Origin: Streptacidiphilus jiangxiensis
Lineage (GTDB): Bacteria; Actinomycetota; Actinomycetes; Streptomycetales; Streptomycetaceae
DNA length: 64,000 nt
NCBI RefSeq assembly: GCF_900109465.1
Contig: NZ_FOAZ01000016.1
Span: 71,628-135,627 of the forward strand
Reading direction: 5' to 3'
Every line of letters starts with the position of its first letter. Position 1 is the stretch's first letter. Under the pieces are notes generated by a model that saw only the letters and a list, made by a program, of their open reading frames with translations, searched no databases and was not told the origin of the DNA. Of this stretch, positions 51,946 to 60,073 are shown in pieces. The translations under genes and the position numbers were made by a program.

Positions 51946-52989
51946 ATGACCGCCCTGACCGCTGATCCGCCCTCACCCCGACTGCGCGGCGTCCGGCCGG
52001 CCGCTCGCGCACGTCGACCCCTCCGCCTGCCGATCCTCGCTGCGGTCCTGCTCCTGGCAGCCCTCGCGCTCTCCCTCGCCCTCGGCGCCAAGCCCCTCTC
52101 CCCGGGCGCCGTCTGGCAGGGCCTCACCGACCCGGCCGCCCCCTCCTACGACGTGGTCCACGGCATGCGGCTGCCACGCACCCTTCTCGGGCTGCTGGCC
52201 GGAGCGGCCCTCGGTCTCGCGGGCGGCGTGATGCGCGCGCTGACCCGCAACCCGCTGGCCGACCCCGGCCTGCTCGGCGTCAACGCCGGTGCCTCGGCCG
52301 CCGTCGTCACCGCCTCGGCCCTGCTCGGGCTCTCCGGCTTCGGGGAGGCCGTCTGGTTCGCCTTCGCCGGAGCCGCTGTCGTCGCCGTGCTGGTCCACGC
52401 CGTCGGCGGCGGACGCACGGCCACGCCCACACGGCTCGTCCTCGCCGGAACGGCCGTCAACGCCGCCCTGTACTCCTACGTGAGCGCCGTCGAGCTGCTC
52501 GACACCGACGCACTGGACCGGATGCGCTTCTGGACCGTCGGCTCGCTCGCCTCGGCGCGGCTGGGCACCGTCGCGGCGATGGCCCCGTTCGTCCTCGTCG
52601 GCCTGGTCCTGGCCCTCGTCCTCGCCCGCCCGCTGGGCGCGCTGGCGCTCGGCGAGGACTCCGCCCGCGCTCTCGGATCCCGCCTTCCCGCGACCCGGGT
52701 CGGTGCGACCGTCGCCATCACCCTGCTGTGCGGCGCCGCGACCGCCGCCTGCGGACCGCTGGTCTTCGTCGGCCTGCTCACCCCGCACCTGGTCGCCCGC
52801 CTGAGCGGCCCCGACCCGCGCCGCTCCCTCCCCTACTGCGCCGTGTTCGGCCCGGTGCTGCTGCTGGGCGCCGACGTCCTCGGCCGCCTCGTCGCCCGTC
52901 CCGGCGAGCTCCAAGTAGGCGTCGTCACCGCCGTGGCCGGCGGCGCGCTGCTGCTGGTGCTGGTGAGCCGACGAGGTGACGCCGCATGA
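51946..52989 (+). CDS. FecCD-type siderophore permease, 347 aa
   Basis: The BtuC/FecCD pattern is clear: MRLPRTLLGLLAGAALGLAG, RNPLADPGLLGVNAGASAAV, then VFVGLLTPHLVARLSGPDPR near the end and VGVVTAVAGGALLLVLVSRR. About ten membrane segments are expected. ATG 51946 is 53 bp after the iron box. It pairs with the next gene, whose start overlaps by 4 nt, to make a heterodimeric import channel for ferric siderophore. Confidence 0.92.
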   Translation: MTALTADPPSPRLRGVRPAARARRPLRLPILAAVLLLAALALSLALGAKPLSPGAVWQGLTDPAAPSYDVVHGMRLPRTLLGLLAGAALGLAGGVMRALTRNPLADPGLLGVNAGASAAVVTASALLGLSGFGEAVWFAFAGAAVVAVLVHAVGGGRTATPTRLVLAGTAVNAALYSYVSAVELLDTDALDRMRFWTVGSLASARLGTVAAMAPFVLVGLVLALVLARPLGALALGEDSARALGSRLPATRVGATVAITLLCGAATAACGPLVFVGLLTPHLVARLSGPDPRRSLPYCAVFGPVLLLGADVLGRLVARPGELQVGVVTAVAGGALLLVLVSRRGDAA

Positions 52990-54095
52990 GCCGCACGCGC
53001 ACCCTGACGACGCCGAAGGCGGCCGGCACCGGACGCCCGGAGGTGGGACGTCCGGACGTGGGGCGTTCGGAGGTGGGGCGTTCGGCGGTGGACCGGTCCG
53101 CGCGTCGCGCGCGCCTGGTCACCCTCCTGCTGCTGCTCGCCGTCCTCGTCGTCGCCGTCCTCGCCCTCGCCTTCGGCGGGGATCTCGCCCTCGCTCCGGC
53201 GGACGTGGTCCGCGCGCTTGTCGACCCGGGCGCCGCGACCGCCGATCCGGCCACGTACTTCGTCGTCCAGGAGTTGCGCCTGCCGCGGGTGGTCACCGGA
53301 CTGCTCGCGGGCGCGGCCCTCGCGCTGTCCGGCGCCGTGTTCCAGGCGCTGCTGCGCAATCCGCTCGGCAGTCCCGACGTGCTCGGCTTCACCCAGGGCG
53401 CCGCGACCGGCGCGCTCACCGCCATCGTGCTGCTCGGTGGCGGCGCGACGGTCGTGCCCACCGGCGCCGTGGTGGGGTCGCTGGCCGCCGGGGGAGTGGT
53501 GCTGCTGCTCGCCCGGGGTGGGCGACAGCAGTTGGTCCTGGTCGGCGTCGCCCTCGGCGCGGTGCTGACCGGCGTCAACGGCTACCTGCTGACCCGTGGC
53601 CAACTGACCGACGCCGCCCGCGCGGTGCTCTGGCTCACCGGCAGCCTCGACGGCAGCGACTGGCGCGGGGCGGCGACGGTCGGTCTCGCGCTCGCGCTGC
53701 TGGGGCCGCTCGTCGTGCTCGGGCACGGTCGCGCGCTGCGCCTGCTCGAACTCGGCGACGACGCCGCAACCGCCCTCGGGGTCCCGGTCGCCCGGAGTCG
53801 GCGGGTGCTGCTGGTCAGCGCGTTGCTGCTCGCGGCCGCGGCGGCGGCCGCCTGCGGGCCGGTGGCGTTCGTGGCGCTCACGGCACCGCAGGTGGCCCGT
53901 CGGCTTACCCGCGCTCCGGGGCCGAACCTGCTGCCCGCGACGGTGACGGGGGCGCTGCTGCTCGTCGCAGCGGACTGGGCCGCACAGCGGACGGTGCCCG
54001 GCCACCAGCTGCCGGTCGGCGTGGTGACCGGCCTGCTGGGCGGCGGATACCTGGTCCGGCTGCTGGTCAAGGAGTGCCGGTCGGCGACGGTGTGA
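52986..54095 (+). CDS. Second FecCD-type siderophore permease, 369 aa
   Basis: Family signatures are LRLPRVVTGLLAGAALALSG, RNPLGSPDVLGFTQGAATGA and VAFVALTAPQVARRLTRAPG. The N-terminal 35 residues are an extra basic stretch made of GRPEV-type pentapeptides encoded by a 15-bp tandem array (53031-53090). ATG 52986 overlaps the previous stop (ATGA). The 3' end overlaps the convergent ATPase gene by 29 nt. Confidence 0.92.
   Translation: MSRTRTLTTPKAAGTGRPEVGRPDVGRSEVGRSAVDRSARRARLVTLLLLLAVLVVAVLALAFGGDLALAPADVVRALVDPGAATADPATYFVVQELRLPRVVTGLLAGAALALSGAVFQALLRNPLGSPDVLGFTQGAATGALTAIVLLGGGATVVPTGAVVGSLAAGGVVLLLARGGRQQLVLVGVALGAVLTGVNGYLLTRGQLTDAARAVLWLTGSLDGSDWRGAATVGLALALLGPLVVLGHGRALRLLELGDDAATALGVPVARSRRVLLVSALLLAAAAAAACGPVAFVALTAPQVARRLTRAPGPNLLPATVTGALLLVAADWAAQRTVPGHQLPVGVVTGLLGGGYLVRLLVKECRSATV
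53031..53090 (+). repeat. Four in-frame 15-bp tandem repeats at the N-terminus of the second permease
   Basis: Units GGACGCCCGGAGGTG, GGACGTCCGGACGTG, GGGCGTTCGGAGGTG and GGGCGTTCGGCGGTG encode GRPEV, GRPDV, GRSEV and GRSAV. Confidence 0.85.
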
Positions 54096-54948
54096 CGGCC
54101 TGTGCGACGACCTCGCCGGACCGGGTGGCGGGCGCGGCGAGAGCCGCGCCGCCGTGCCGGGCGGCGGGGACGACCAGGGGCGTGCCGGTCTCCGGGTCGG
54201 GCACGACCCGGCACTCCACCTCGAACACCTCCGCCACCAGTTCGGCGCTCAGCACCTCCCGCGGCGTCCCGGCCGCCACCAGGCGGCCCGCACGCAGCAC
54301 CACCAGGTGGTCGGCGTAGCGGGCGGCCTGGCCGAGGTCGTGCAGCACCATCACGACGGTCCGGTCCGAGGTGCGCTGGAGACGGACCACCAGATCGAGC
54401 ACGTCCAGCTGGTGCCGCAGGTCGAGGAAGGTGGTCGGCTCGTCGAGCAGCAGCAGGTCGGTCTCCTGCGCGAGCGCCAGCGCGATCCACGCGCGCTGGC
54501 GCTGGCCGCCGCTCAGGCGGTCCACGAGCCGTTCGCGGAGCGCGGCCGTCCCGGTGGCGGCCAGTGCGCGTTCCACGGCGTCCTGGTCGACGGCGCTCCA
54601 GGCTCCGAAGAGCCCCTGGTGCGGATGCCGGCCCAGTCGGACCAGGCCCTCCACCGTGATCCCCTCCGGCGCCACGGGCTGCTGCGGCAGCAGCCCGAGC
54701 CGGCGGGCCACCTCGCGTGAGGGCAGGCGGTGCAGGTCCTGTCCGTCCAGCAGGACGGACCCGGCCGCCGGCCTCAGCAGCCGCGCGAGCCCGCGCAGCA
54801 GCGTCGACTTGCCGCAACCGTTGGGCCCGACGATGGCCGTGACGGCGCCGCGCGGCAGCGCGAGATCGAGGTCGGCGACGACGGGCGCGGACCGGGTGCG
54901 GGAACGCTCCCGCTCGTAGGCGAGGTGAAGGGAACGGGTCTCAAGCAT
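54067..54948 (-). CDS. FecE-type siderophore ABC transporter ATPase, 293 aa
   Basis: Walker A GPNGCGKST, Q-loop LLPQQP, signature LSGGQRQRAW, Walker B LLLLDEPTTFLDLRHQ and the H-loop VLHDLGQAARYADH are all present. The C-terminal 40 residues are a non-conserved tail. It would power the two FecCD permeases although it lies on the opposite strand, converging on them with a 29-nt overlap. ATG 54948 is 9 nt from an iron box, so the transcript is likely leaderless or nearly so. Confidence 0.9.
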   Translation of the reverse strand: MLETRSLHLAYERERSRTRSAPVVADLDLALPRGAVTAIVGPNGCGKSTLLRGLARLLRPAAGSVLLDGQDLHRLPSREVARRLGLLPQQPVAPEGITVEGLVRLGRHPHQGLFGAWSAVDQDAVERALAATGTAALRERLVDRLSGGQRQRAWIALALAQETDLLLLDEPTTFLDLRHQLDVLDLVVRLQRTSDRTVVMVLHDLGQAARYADHLVVLRAGRLVAAGTPREVLSAELVAEVFEVECRVVPDPETGTPLVVPAARHGGAALAAPATRSGEVVAQAVTPSPTGTP

Positions 54949-54957
54949 ACGATCAAC

Positions 54958-54976
54958 TTAGGGTTGCCTAACCTAA
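54958..54976. promoter_or_regulatory. Iron box of the siderophore ATPase gene
   Basis: TTAGGGTTGCCTAACCTAA matches the iron-box pattern and is one to two bases different from the box at 51874. It ends 9 nt before ATG 54948 on the minus strand and gives the convergent ATPase gene the same iron control as desE and the permeases. Confidence 0.85.
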
Positions 54977-54981
54977 GTATG

Positions 54982-55575
54982 TCAAGCCAGGGGAGAGGTC
55001 TCCTGCCCGGGCAGCTCGCTCGGCAGGTAGCCGTACCCCGACTCCCCGGGCACCGCCGTGGCGAGCGCCTCGGCCAGTTCCGCCGGCGGCGCGGCGTAGA
55101 CGCCGGGGTAGTCGCACTCGCCCAGCTCCGGCCTGACCGGCCAGGCCAGCCGCTCCTGCTCCAGGTCGTAACGGGCGTCCACGCCCTCGCAGTTGCCCCG
55201 GGCGTCCAGGCGGGACCAGCGGCCGTCCAGGTGCGCCGCGATCAGGCCGTGCAGGACGAATCCGCCCTCACCGTCCTCCAGCCGCTGGTAGCACAGGCCG
55301 GTCGGCACGCCCTGCGCCCGCAGCAGCGCCGCCAGCAGATGGGACTTGGCATGGCAGATCCCGTTCCGCGCCGCCAGCACCTCCGAGGCGCGGAACGCTC
55401 CGCTCCAGAAGCCCGCGTCGGCGGAGTGGAGCACCTGGTCGCGGACGTGGAGGAAGGCCGCCTCCGGGGTGGCCAGCTCGGCGGCCAGCTGCTGCACTGG
55501 GGGGTGCCGATGGTCGATCACCTCGTCCGCGGCGAGGTAGGCGGCGAGGTCGTCGGTCACGGGTTGAAGGATCAT
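54982..55575 (-). CDS. Transglutaminase-like cysteine protein, 197 aa
   Basis: The transglutaminase-core triad is readable: Cys74 in NGICHAKSHLLAALLRAQGV, His109 in FVLHGLIAAHL and Asp124 in RWSRLDARGN. There is no signal peptide, so it is probably cytoplasmic. ATG 55575 starts the fold. The stop is 6 nt from the iron box of the ATPase gene on the same strand, so that box may also lie within its 3' flank. Substrate is unknown. Confidence 0.8.
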   Translation of the reverse strand: MILQPVTDDLAAYLAADEVIDHRHPPVQQLAAELATPEAAFLHVRDQVLHSADAGFWSGAFRASEVLAARNGICHAKSHLLAALLRAQGVPTGLCYQRLEDGEGGFVLHGLIAAHLDGRWSRLDARGNCEGVDARYDLEQERLAWPVRPELGECDYPGVYAAPPAELAEALATAVPGESGYGYLPSELPGQETSPLA

Positions 55576-55708
55576 GCGCCCCACGGTCGCGCGCTCGTCC
55601 GTCGCCTCGCGCGGAATTCCACACCCTGGACAGCGGTGCCGCCCGGTTGTCGGAGGTGGCTGATAGGACGGTGGCATCGGCAGGGTCGAGACCACCGGGA
55701 GGTACTCC

Positions 55709-56347
55709 GTGGGCGCCGGCGAACGCGAGGAGGAGGCGCGGCGTGCGTACGACGCCGTCGCCGGGACGTACGCCGCCACCGTTCCCGAGCGCTTCGCCCA
55801 GGACGTCCGGGGGCGGTCGATGGTGGCGGCCTTCGCCGAGCTGGTGGCGCGGGGCGGCGCCGGTCCGGTCGCCGATCTCGGCTGCGGACCGGGCCATGTG
55901 ACGGCATTTCTCCAGACTTTGGGGGTGCCGGCGTACGGGGTCGACATCTCCGCGCTGACGGTCGCGGGTGCCCGGCGCGCGCACCCGAGGCTCCGGTTCG
56001 AGGTGGGGTCGCTGGCCGCCCTGGATGCCGCCGACGGGTCGCTGGGCGGGGTGCTGTCCTGGTGGTCGCTGCTGCACACGCCGCCGGTCGAGCGGCCCGC
56101 CGTCTTCGGCGAGTGGCACCGCGCGCTCGCCCCGGGTGGGTACGTCCTGCTCGGCTTCCATGTCGGCGAGGGGCAGTCGCAGGTACGGGCCGCCTACGGG
56201 CACGAGGACGTCGACTACGTCATCGAGCTGATACGGCCCGAGGAGCTCATCGCCGAGCTGGCGGTGGCGGGTTTCGCGCGTGAGGCGCTGCTGCTCCTGC
56301 CCGGGGTCCGCCGCGAGCAGGCCTGCCTCCTCGTCCGGAAGGCCTGA
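55709..56347 (+). CDS. SAM-dependent methyltransferase (class I), 212 aa
   Basis: Motif I VADLGCGPGHVTAFL, the acidic end of strand 2 (AYGVDIS), motif II-III GVLSWWSLLHTPP and the post-motif LAPGGYVLLGFHVGEG are in order. GTG 55709 has GGGAGG upstream. No membrane segment is present. Substrate cannot be deduced; the gene is isolated between divergent and unrelated neighbours. Confidence 0.85.
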   Translation: MGAGEREEEARRAYDAVAGTYAATVPERFAQDVRGRSMVAAFAELVARGGAGPVADLGCGPGHVTAFLQTLGVPAYGVDISALTVAGARRAHPRLRFEVGSLAALDAADGSLGGVLSWWSLLHTPPVERPAVFGEWHRALAPGGYVLLGFHVGEGQSQVRAAYGHEDVDYVIELIRPEELIAELAVAGFAREALLLLPGVRREQACLLVRKA

Positions 56348-56371
56348 CGGCACGGCATGGAGACGGCTCCT

Positions 56372-56399
56372 GTTACCAGCGGGTAGCGCGCGCTACAGT
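56372..56399 (+). promoter_or_regulatory. Operator-like palindrome and -10 of the enoyl-reductase-like gene
   Basis: GTTACCAGCGGGTAGC (56372-56387) is an imperfect TACC/GGTA palindrome of TetR-operator type, and TACAGT (56394-56399) looks like a -10. With ATG at 56407 the transcript would be leaderless. Confidence 0.5.
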
Positions 56400-56406
56400 G
56401 GCGCGC

Positions 56407-57633
56407 ATGGTGTCTGAGCGTGCGTCGGAACGTCCTTACGACCTGGTCCTCTTCGGAGCCACCGGCTTCACCGGGGGCCTGACCGCGGAGTATCTCGCCG
56501 CCCAGGCGCCCGAGGGCTGCCGCTGGGCCGTCGCCGGTCGCAACCGGGCCAAGCTGGAGGAGCTGCGCGAGCGGCTCGGCAAGCCGGAGCTGCCGCTGCT
56601 CGTCGCCGACAGCGCCGACCCGGCCGCGCTCGCCGAGGTGGCCCGCTCCGCGCGGGTCGTCATCTCCACCGTCGGCCCCTACGTCCGCTACGGAGAGCCG
56701 CTCGTCGCGGCCTGCGCCGAGGCGGGCACGGACTACGTCGACCTCACCGGCGAGCCCGAGTTCGTCGACACCATGTACACCCGCCACCACGCGCGCGCCG
56801 TGGCCACCGGGGCACGACTGCTGCACGCCTGCGGCTTCGATTCGGTTCCGCACGACCTCGGCGTCCTCCACACCGTCCGTGAGCTCGCCCGCGTCACCGG
56901 CCGGGAGCAGCTCGACGGCCCCGTGACGATCGAGGGTTACGTGCGCGTGGCGGGCACGTTCTCCGGCGGCACCTTCGCCTCCACGCTGACGGCCTTCTCG
57001 CGCCCCGCGCAGATGGCCCAGGCCGCGAAGGCCCGGCGGGCGGTGGAGGAGCGGCCGGCCGGACGCAGGGTGCACGGAGTGATGCTGGGCCCGCGCTGGT
57101 CCAAGGACGCCCACGCGTGGGTCGTGCCGCTGCCCGCGATCGACCAGCAGATCATCCTGCGCAGCGCCGCTGCCCTGCCGCAGTACGGGCCGGACTTCCG
57201 CTACGGCCACTACGCCGCCGTCAAGCGCCTCCCGATCGCGCTCGCCGGCATCGCGGGCGTCGCCGGGATCGCCGTCGGCGCCCAGATCCCGCCGCTGCGC
57301 CGCAAGCTGGAGGAGCTGCGCCCGTCCGGCGCCGGTCCGGACGCGGCGCAGCGCGCCCGCAGCTGGTTCACCGTCAGGTTCAGCGGCGAGGCCGGAGGCC
57401 ACCACGTCTGGACCGAGGTCTCCGGCGGCGACCCGGGCTACGGCGAGACGGCCAAGATGCTGGCCGAGACCGCTCTCTGCCTCGCCTACGACGACCTGCC
57501 GAAGGCGGCCGGCCAGCTCACCACGGCCGCCGCCTGCGGCCCGGCGCTCATCGACCGCCTCCAGGCGGCGGGCATCAGCTTCCGCGTCCTCGACGCCCGC
57601 CCGGCCCAGGCACCAGGCCACTTCACCGGCTGA
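56407..57633 (+). CDS. Saccharopine-dehydrogenase-like/trans-acting enoyl reductase family protein, 408 aa
   Basis: An N-terminal Rossmann fold (YDLVLFGATGFTGGLTAEYL, RWAVAGRNRAKLEELRERLG, ARVVISTVGPYVRYGEPLVA) is followed by YVDLTGEPEF and HACGFDSVPHDLGV. These are typical of the actinobacterial trans-acting enoyl reductase/saccharopine dehydrogenase group. One short hydrophobic segment (LAGIAGVAGIAVGAQIP) may touch the membrane. A role in lipid reduction is likely from family knowledge. ATG 56407 is preferred to GTG 56398, which lies in the -10 region. Confidence 0.82.
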   Translation: MVSERASERPYDLVLFGATGFTGGLTAEYLAAQAPEGCRWAVAGRNRAKLEELRERLGKPELPLLVADSADPAALAEVARSARVVISTVGPYVRYGEPLVAACAEAGTDYVDLTGEPEFVDTMYTRHHARAVATGARLLHACGFDSVPHDLGVLHTVRELARVTGREQLDGPVTIEGYVRVAGTFSGGTFASTLTAFSRPAQMAQAAKARRAVEERPAGRRVHGVMLGPRWSKDAHAWVVPLPAIDQQIILRSAAALPQYGPDFRYGHYAAVKRLPIALAGIAGVAGIAVGAQIPPLRRKLEELRPSGAGPDAAQRARSWFTVRFSGEAGGHHVWTEVSGGDPGYGETAKMLAETALCLAYDDLPKAAGQLTTAAACGPALIDRLQAAGISFRVLDARPAQAPGHFTG

Positions 57634-57750
57634 CGCCGGGCAGGGCAACGCGGTCCGACCGGTCCGACCTGGCCGCCCCGCCGTCCGGCGGTCGCGGCGT
57701 CGGCGGGCCCGGCCGCAGCCGCCGCCCCGGCGGAGCCGAGCGCCCGCGCG

Positions 57751-58563
57751 TCAGCCGATGGCGATGACCGGGTGGGCGGCCGGGTTGATCCACTGCAGGA
57801 TGTGCGTCAGCACGCTCGCCGGCACGGCCACGCAGCCCGCCGTCGGGCCCGCCGAGGCGTTGAGGTCGTGCAGGAAGATGCCCGCCCCGCGGCCCGGGAC
57901 GGCCGGGTGCATGTTGAAGTCGATGACCAGCGCGTTGTGGTACGGGATCGGGTAGTTGGCCAGGTGCTCGCTGCCCCGGTCGCCCGCCTCGGTCAGCGGG
58001 AAGCCCGGGTTGGTGCCGGGGCGGACCGCACGCAGCGTGTTGTAGTACGGCGACTGGGGGTCCTCGACCCACCAGTCCGCCGAGGTGACGCGGTGGTACG
58101 GCATCCGCGTCCCGCGCGGTGCCGGGCCGTTGCCGAAGCCTCGGGTGATCGTGTACGTGCCGGTGGGCGTGGTGTAGGTGCCCTGGCGGCGGGTCGCGCC
58201 GTTCGCCAGCCCGTGGGCGCCGATCCGCGCGGCCGTGGTGGAGAAGACGCGCTGCCAGCCGACCGGGTTCAGCTGCCAGGCCGTCACCACGGCGTAGCTG
58301 CCGTGCGCCTGCACGGTGATCACCTGGTGGGCGTTCCCGATCCGGACCGGGACGGGGAAGTGCGGAGTGGCCATGTGCGTCACCACCAGTGTGGTTGCCG
58401 ACGTGCCGGAGGCCCCGGACGTCCCCGCGGTCGACGCCTGGGCGGAGGCCGGTGCCAGGAGCGACGCCGCGGCGGCGGCCGCGCCGAGGAGTGCGGCAGC
58501 GCGCGTGCGGTTCAGGACGGACGTGCGGGGCTCGGCGTGACGGCCGTGGGACGCGTGCGACAT
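57751..58563 (-). CDS. Secreted L,D-transpeptidase-like (YkuD) protein, 270 aa
   Basis: A signal peptide (about 1-45) is followed by a region starting LVVTHMATPHFPVPVRIGNA and a YkuD core. The active-site stretch is GAGIFLHDLNASAGPTAGCV, with His and the final Cys in the catalytic spacing; the SHGC Ser-His is Thr-Ala, as in one branch of the family. It probably acts on peptidoglycan or related peptides. ATG 58563 has AGGAGGG 11 nt upstream; ATG 58590 is possible. It is complete, unlike the remnant at 12499-12790. Confidence 0.82.
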   Translation of the reverse strand: MSHASHGRHAEPRTSVLNRTRAAALLGAAAAAASLLAPASAQASTAGTSGASGTSATTLVVTHMATPHFPVPVRIGNAHQVITVQAHGSYAVVTAWQLNPVGWQRVFSTTAARIGAHGLANGATRRQGTYTTPTGTYTITRGFGNGPAPRGTRMPYHRVTSADWWVEDPQSPYYNTLRAVRPGTNPGFPLTEAGDRGSEHLANYPIPYHNALVIDFNMHPAVPGRGAGIFLHDLNASAGPTAGCVAVPASVLTHILQWINPAAHPVIAIG

Positions 58564-58700
58564 GGCGGCTGGGCCCTCCTGATGCGGCATCACTGTTCGA
58601 ATCTCGCACAGCCTATGGTCTGGGTCACGCCCCCGCCATGCGAGTGGCACGCCGCTTCCGTGTCCGGAAGCGGTAGCGTGTGATCAACGGGAGGAGCTGC

Positions 58701-59474
58701 ATGGCGCAGGCGTTCAACGCGGAGGAACAGCGGCCGACGGGGCGTATCGCCCTGGTCACGGGGGCCGGTTCGGGGATCGGGCGGGTCACCGCACGGGCGC
58801 TGGGACGCGCGGGCTGGACGGTCGTGCTGACCGGTCGCCGCGAGGACGCGCTCCAGGAGACCGCGGCCGAGATCGCGCACGCCTGGGTGGTCCCTGCCGA
58901 CGTCACCGACGAGGAGGCCCTGGCCGCGCTCTTCGACCAGCTCACCGCCCGCTACGGGCGCCTGGACCTGCTCTTCAACAACGCGGGCTCGTTCGGCACG
59001 CCCGCGCCCGCGGCGGAGCTGCCGGCGGAGCGCTGGCGGTCGATCGTCGACGTCAACCTGACGGGCGCCTTCCTCGTCGCCCAGCATGCCTTCGCCCTGA
59101 TGCGGGACCAGGACCCGGCGGGCGGCCGCATCATCAACAACGGCTCCATCTCCGCCCAGGTCCCGCGCCCCAACAGCGTGGCCTACACCGCGACCAAGCA
59201 CGCGATGACGGGCCTGACCAAGTCCCTCGCGCTGGAGGGCCGGGCCCACCGCATCGCGGTGGGCCAGATCGACATCGGCAACGCCGCCACGGAGATGACG
59301 GAGCGGATGACCCAGGGCATCCTCCAGGCGGACGGCCGCATCGCGGTCGAGCCGGTGATGGACGCCGTGCACGTCGCCTCGACGGTCGTCCACATCGCGT
59401 CCCTGCCATTGGACGTGAACGTGCCCTTCATGACGATCATGGCCACCGGGATGCCCTTCCTCGGGCGCGGCTGA
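58701..59474 (+). CDS. SDR-family oxidoreductase, 257 aa
   Basis: The cofactor motif TGAGSGIG (residues 20-27), NNAG (93-96), Ser149, and Tyr162/Lys166 (YTATK) define a classical SDR. TGRRED after strand 2 suggests NADP(H). ATG 58701 follows GGGAGGAG, a strong ribosome-binding site. It is divergent from the L,D-transpeptidase gene. Substrate is not evident. Confidence 0.87.
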   Translation: MAQAFNAEEQRPTGRIALVTGAGSGIGRVTARALGRAGWTVVLTGRREDALQETAAEIAHAWVVPADVTDEEALAALFDQLTARYGRLDLLFNNAGSFGTPAPAAELPAERWRSIVDVNLTGAFLVAQHAFALMRDQDPAGGRIINNGSISAQVPRPNSVAYTATKHAMTGLTKSLALEGRAHRIAVGQIDIGNAATEMTERMTQGILQADGRIAVEPVMDAVHVASTVVHIASLPLDVNVPFMTIMATGMPFLGRG

Positions 59475-59498
59475 CCCCCGTCGTGCGGGTCTCCTCGC

Positions 59499-60044
59499 TC
59501 AGCCCAGAAGGGCGAGGAGCTCCGCGGTCGTGCCGGTCTCGCCCAGCTTCGGGAAGACGCGCGAGACGCTGTGGTCGTGCGCGACCGGGTCGCGGTCCGC
59601 GACGGCGTCGGTGGCGACGGTGACGTTGTAGCCGTGCTCGTGCGCGGCGCGCGCCGTCGACTCGACGCCCGCACTGGTCGCGATACCGGTGATGACGACC
59701 TGCGTGACGCCGCGCTCGCGCAGCGCCGCGTCGAGGCCGGTCCGGTGGAACGCGCCCCAGGTCTGCTTGGTGACCAGGACGTCGCCCTCGGCGACCGGCA
59801 GGACCAGCTCGGCCCAGTCGGCCGGGAGCTCGCCCAGCGAACGGTTGAGCTCGGTGCGGCCCGGGGCGCCGCCGGTGACGTTGACGTGGACCACGGGCAG
59901 TCCGCGCTCGCGGAACGCCGTCGCCAGCTTGTCGGAGTTGGCCAGGACCTCGTCCGCGCCGAGCTCGGCGGCGAGGGCGACGATGCCCTTCTGCAGGTCG
60001 ATCATGATCAGGGCGGTGTTCTGGTCGAGCGTGGTGGCGGTCAT
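59499..60044 (-). CDS. Isochorismatase-like hydrolase without the catalytic cysteine, 181 aa
   Basis: The isochorismatase fold is clear from TALIMIDLQKGIVAL (Asp16), VLVTKQTWGAFHRTGLDAAL (Lys93) and VVITGIATSAGVESTARAAH. The position of the nucleophilic Cys is Gly126 in SAGVEST. Such Cys-less members form a recognisable branch whose activity is uncertain. ATG 60044 is preceded by GGGGAACC-type Shine-Dalgarno sequence. It ends a minus-strand set of MarR, MFS and this gene with 29 bp to the MFS stop, so it is probably in the same operon. Confidence 0.8.
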   Translation of the reverse strand: MTATTLDQNTALIMIDLQKGIVALAAELGADEVLANSDKLATAFRERGLPVVHVNVTGGAPGRTELNRSLGELPADWAELVLPVAEGDVLVTKQTWGAFHRTGLDAALRERGVTQVVITGIATSAGVESTARAAHEHGYNVTVATDAVADRDPVAHDHSVSRVFPKLGETGTTAELLALLG

Positions 60045-60073
60045 GCGAGGGGAACCTTCCATCAGGTGAATGA

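Noticed and set aside
58590-58610. GTTCGAATCTCGC, resembling a tRNA T-loop
   Set aside because: The flanking bases do not form a T stem and no acceptor, D or anticodon arms can be drawn around it.
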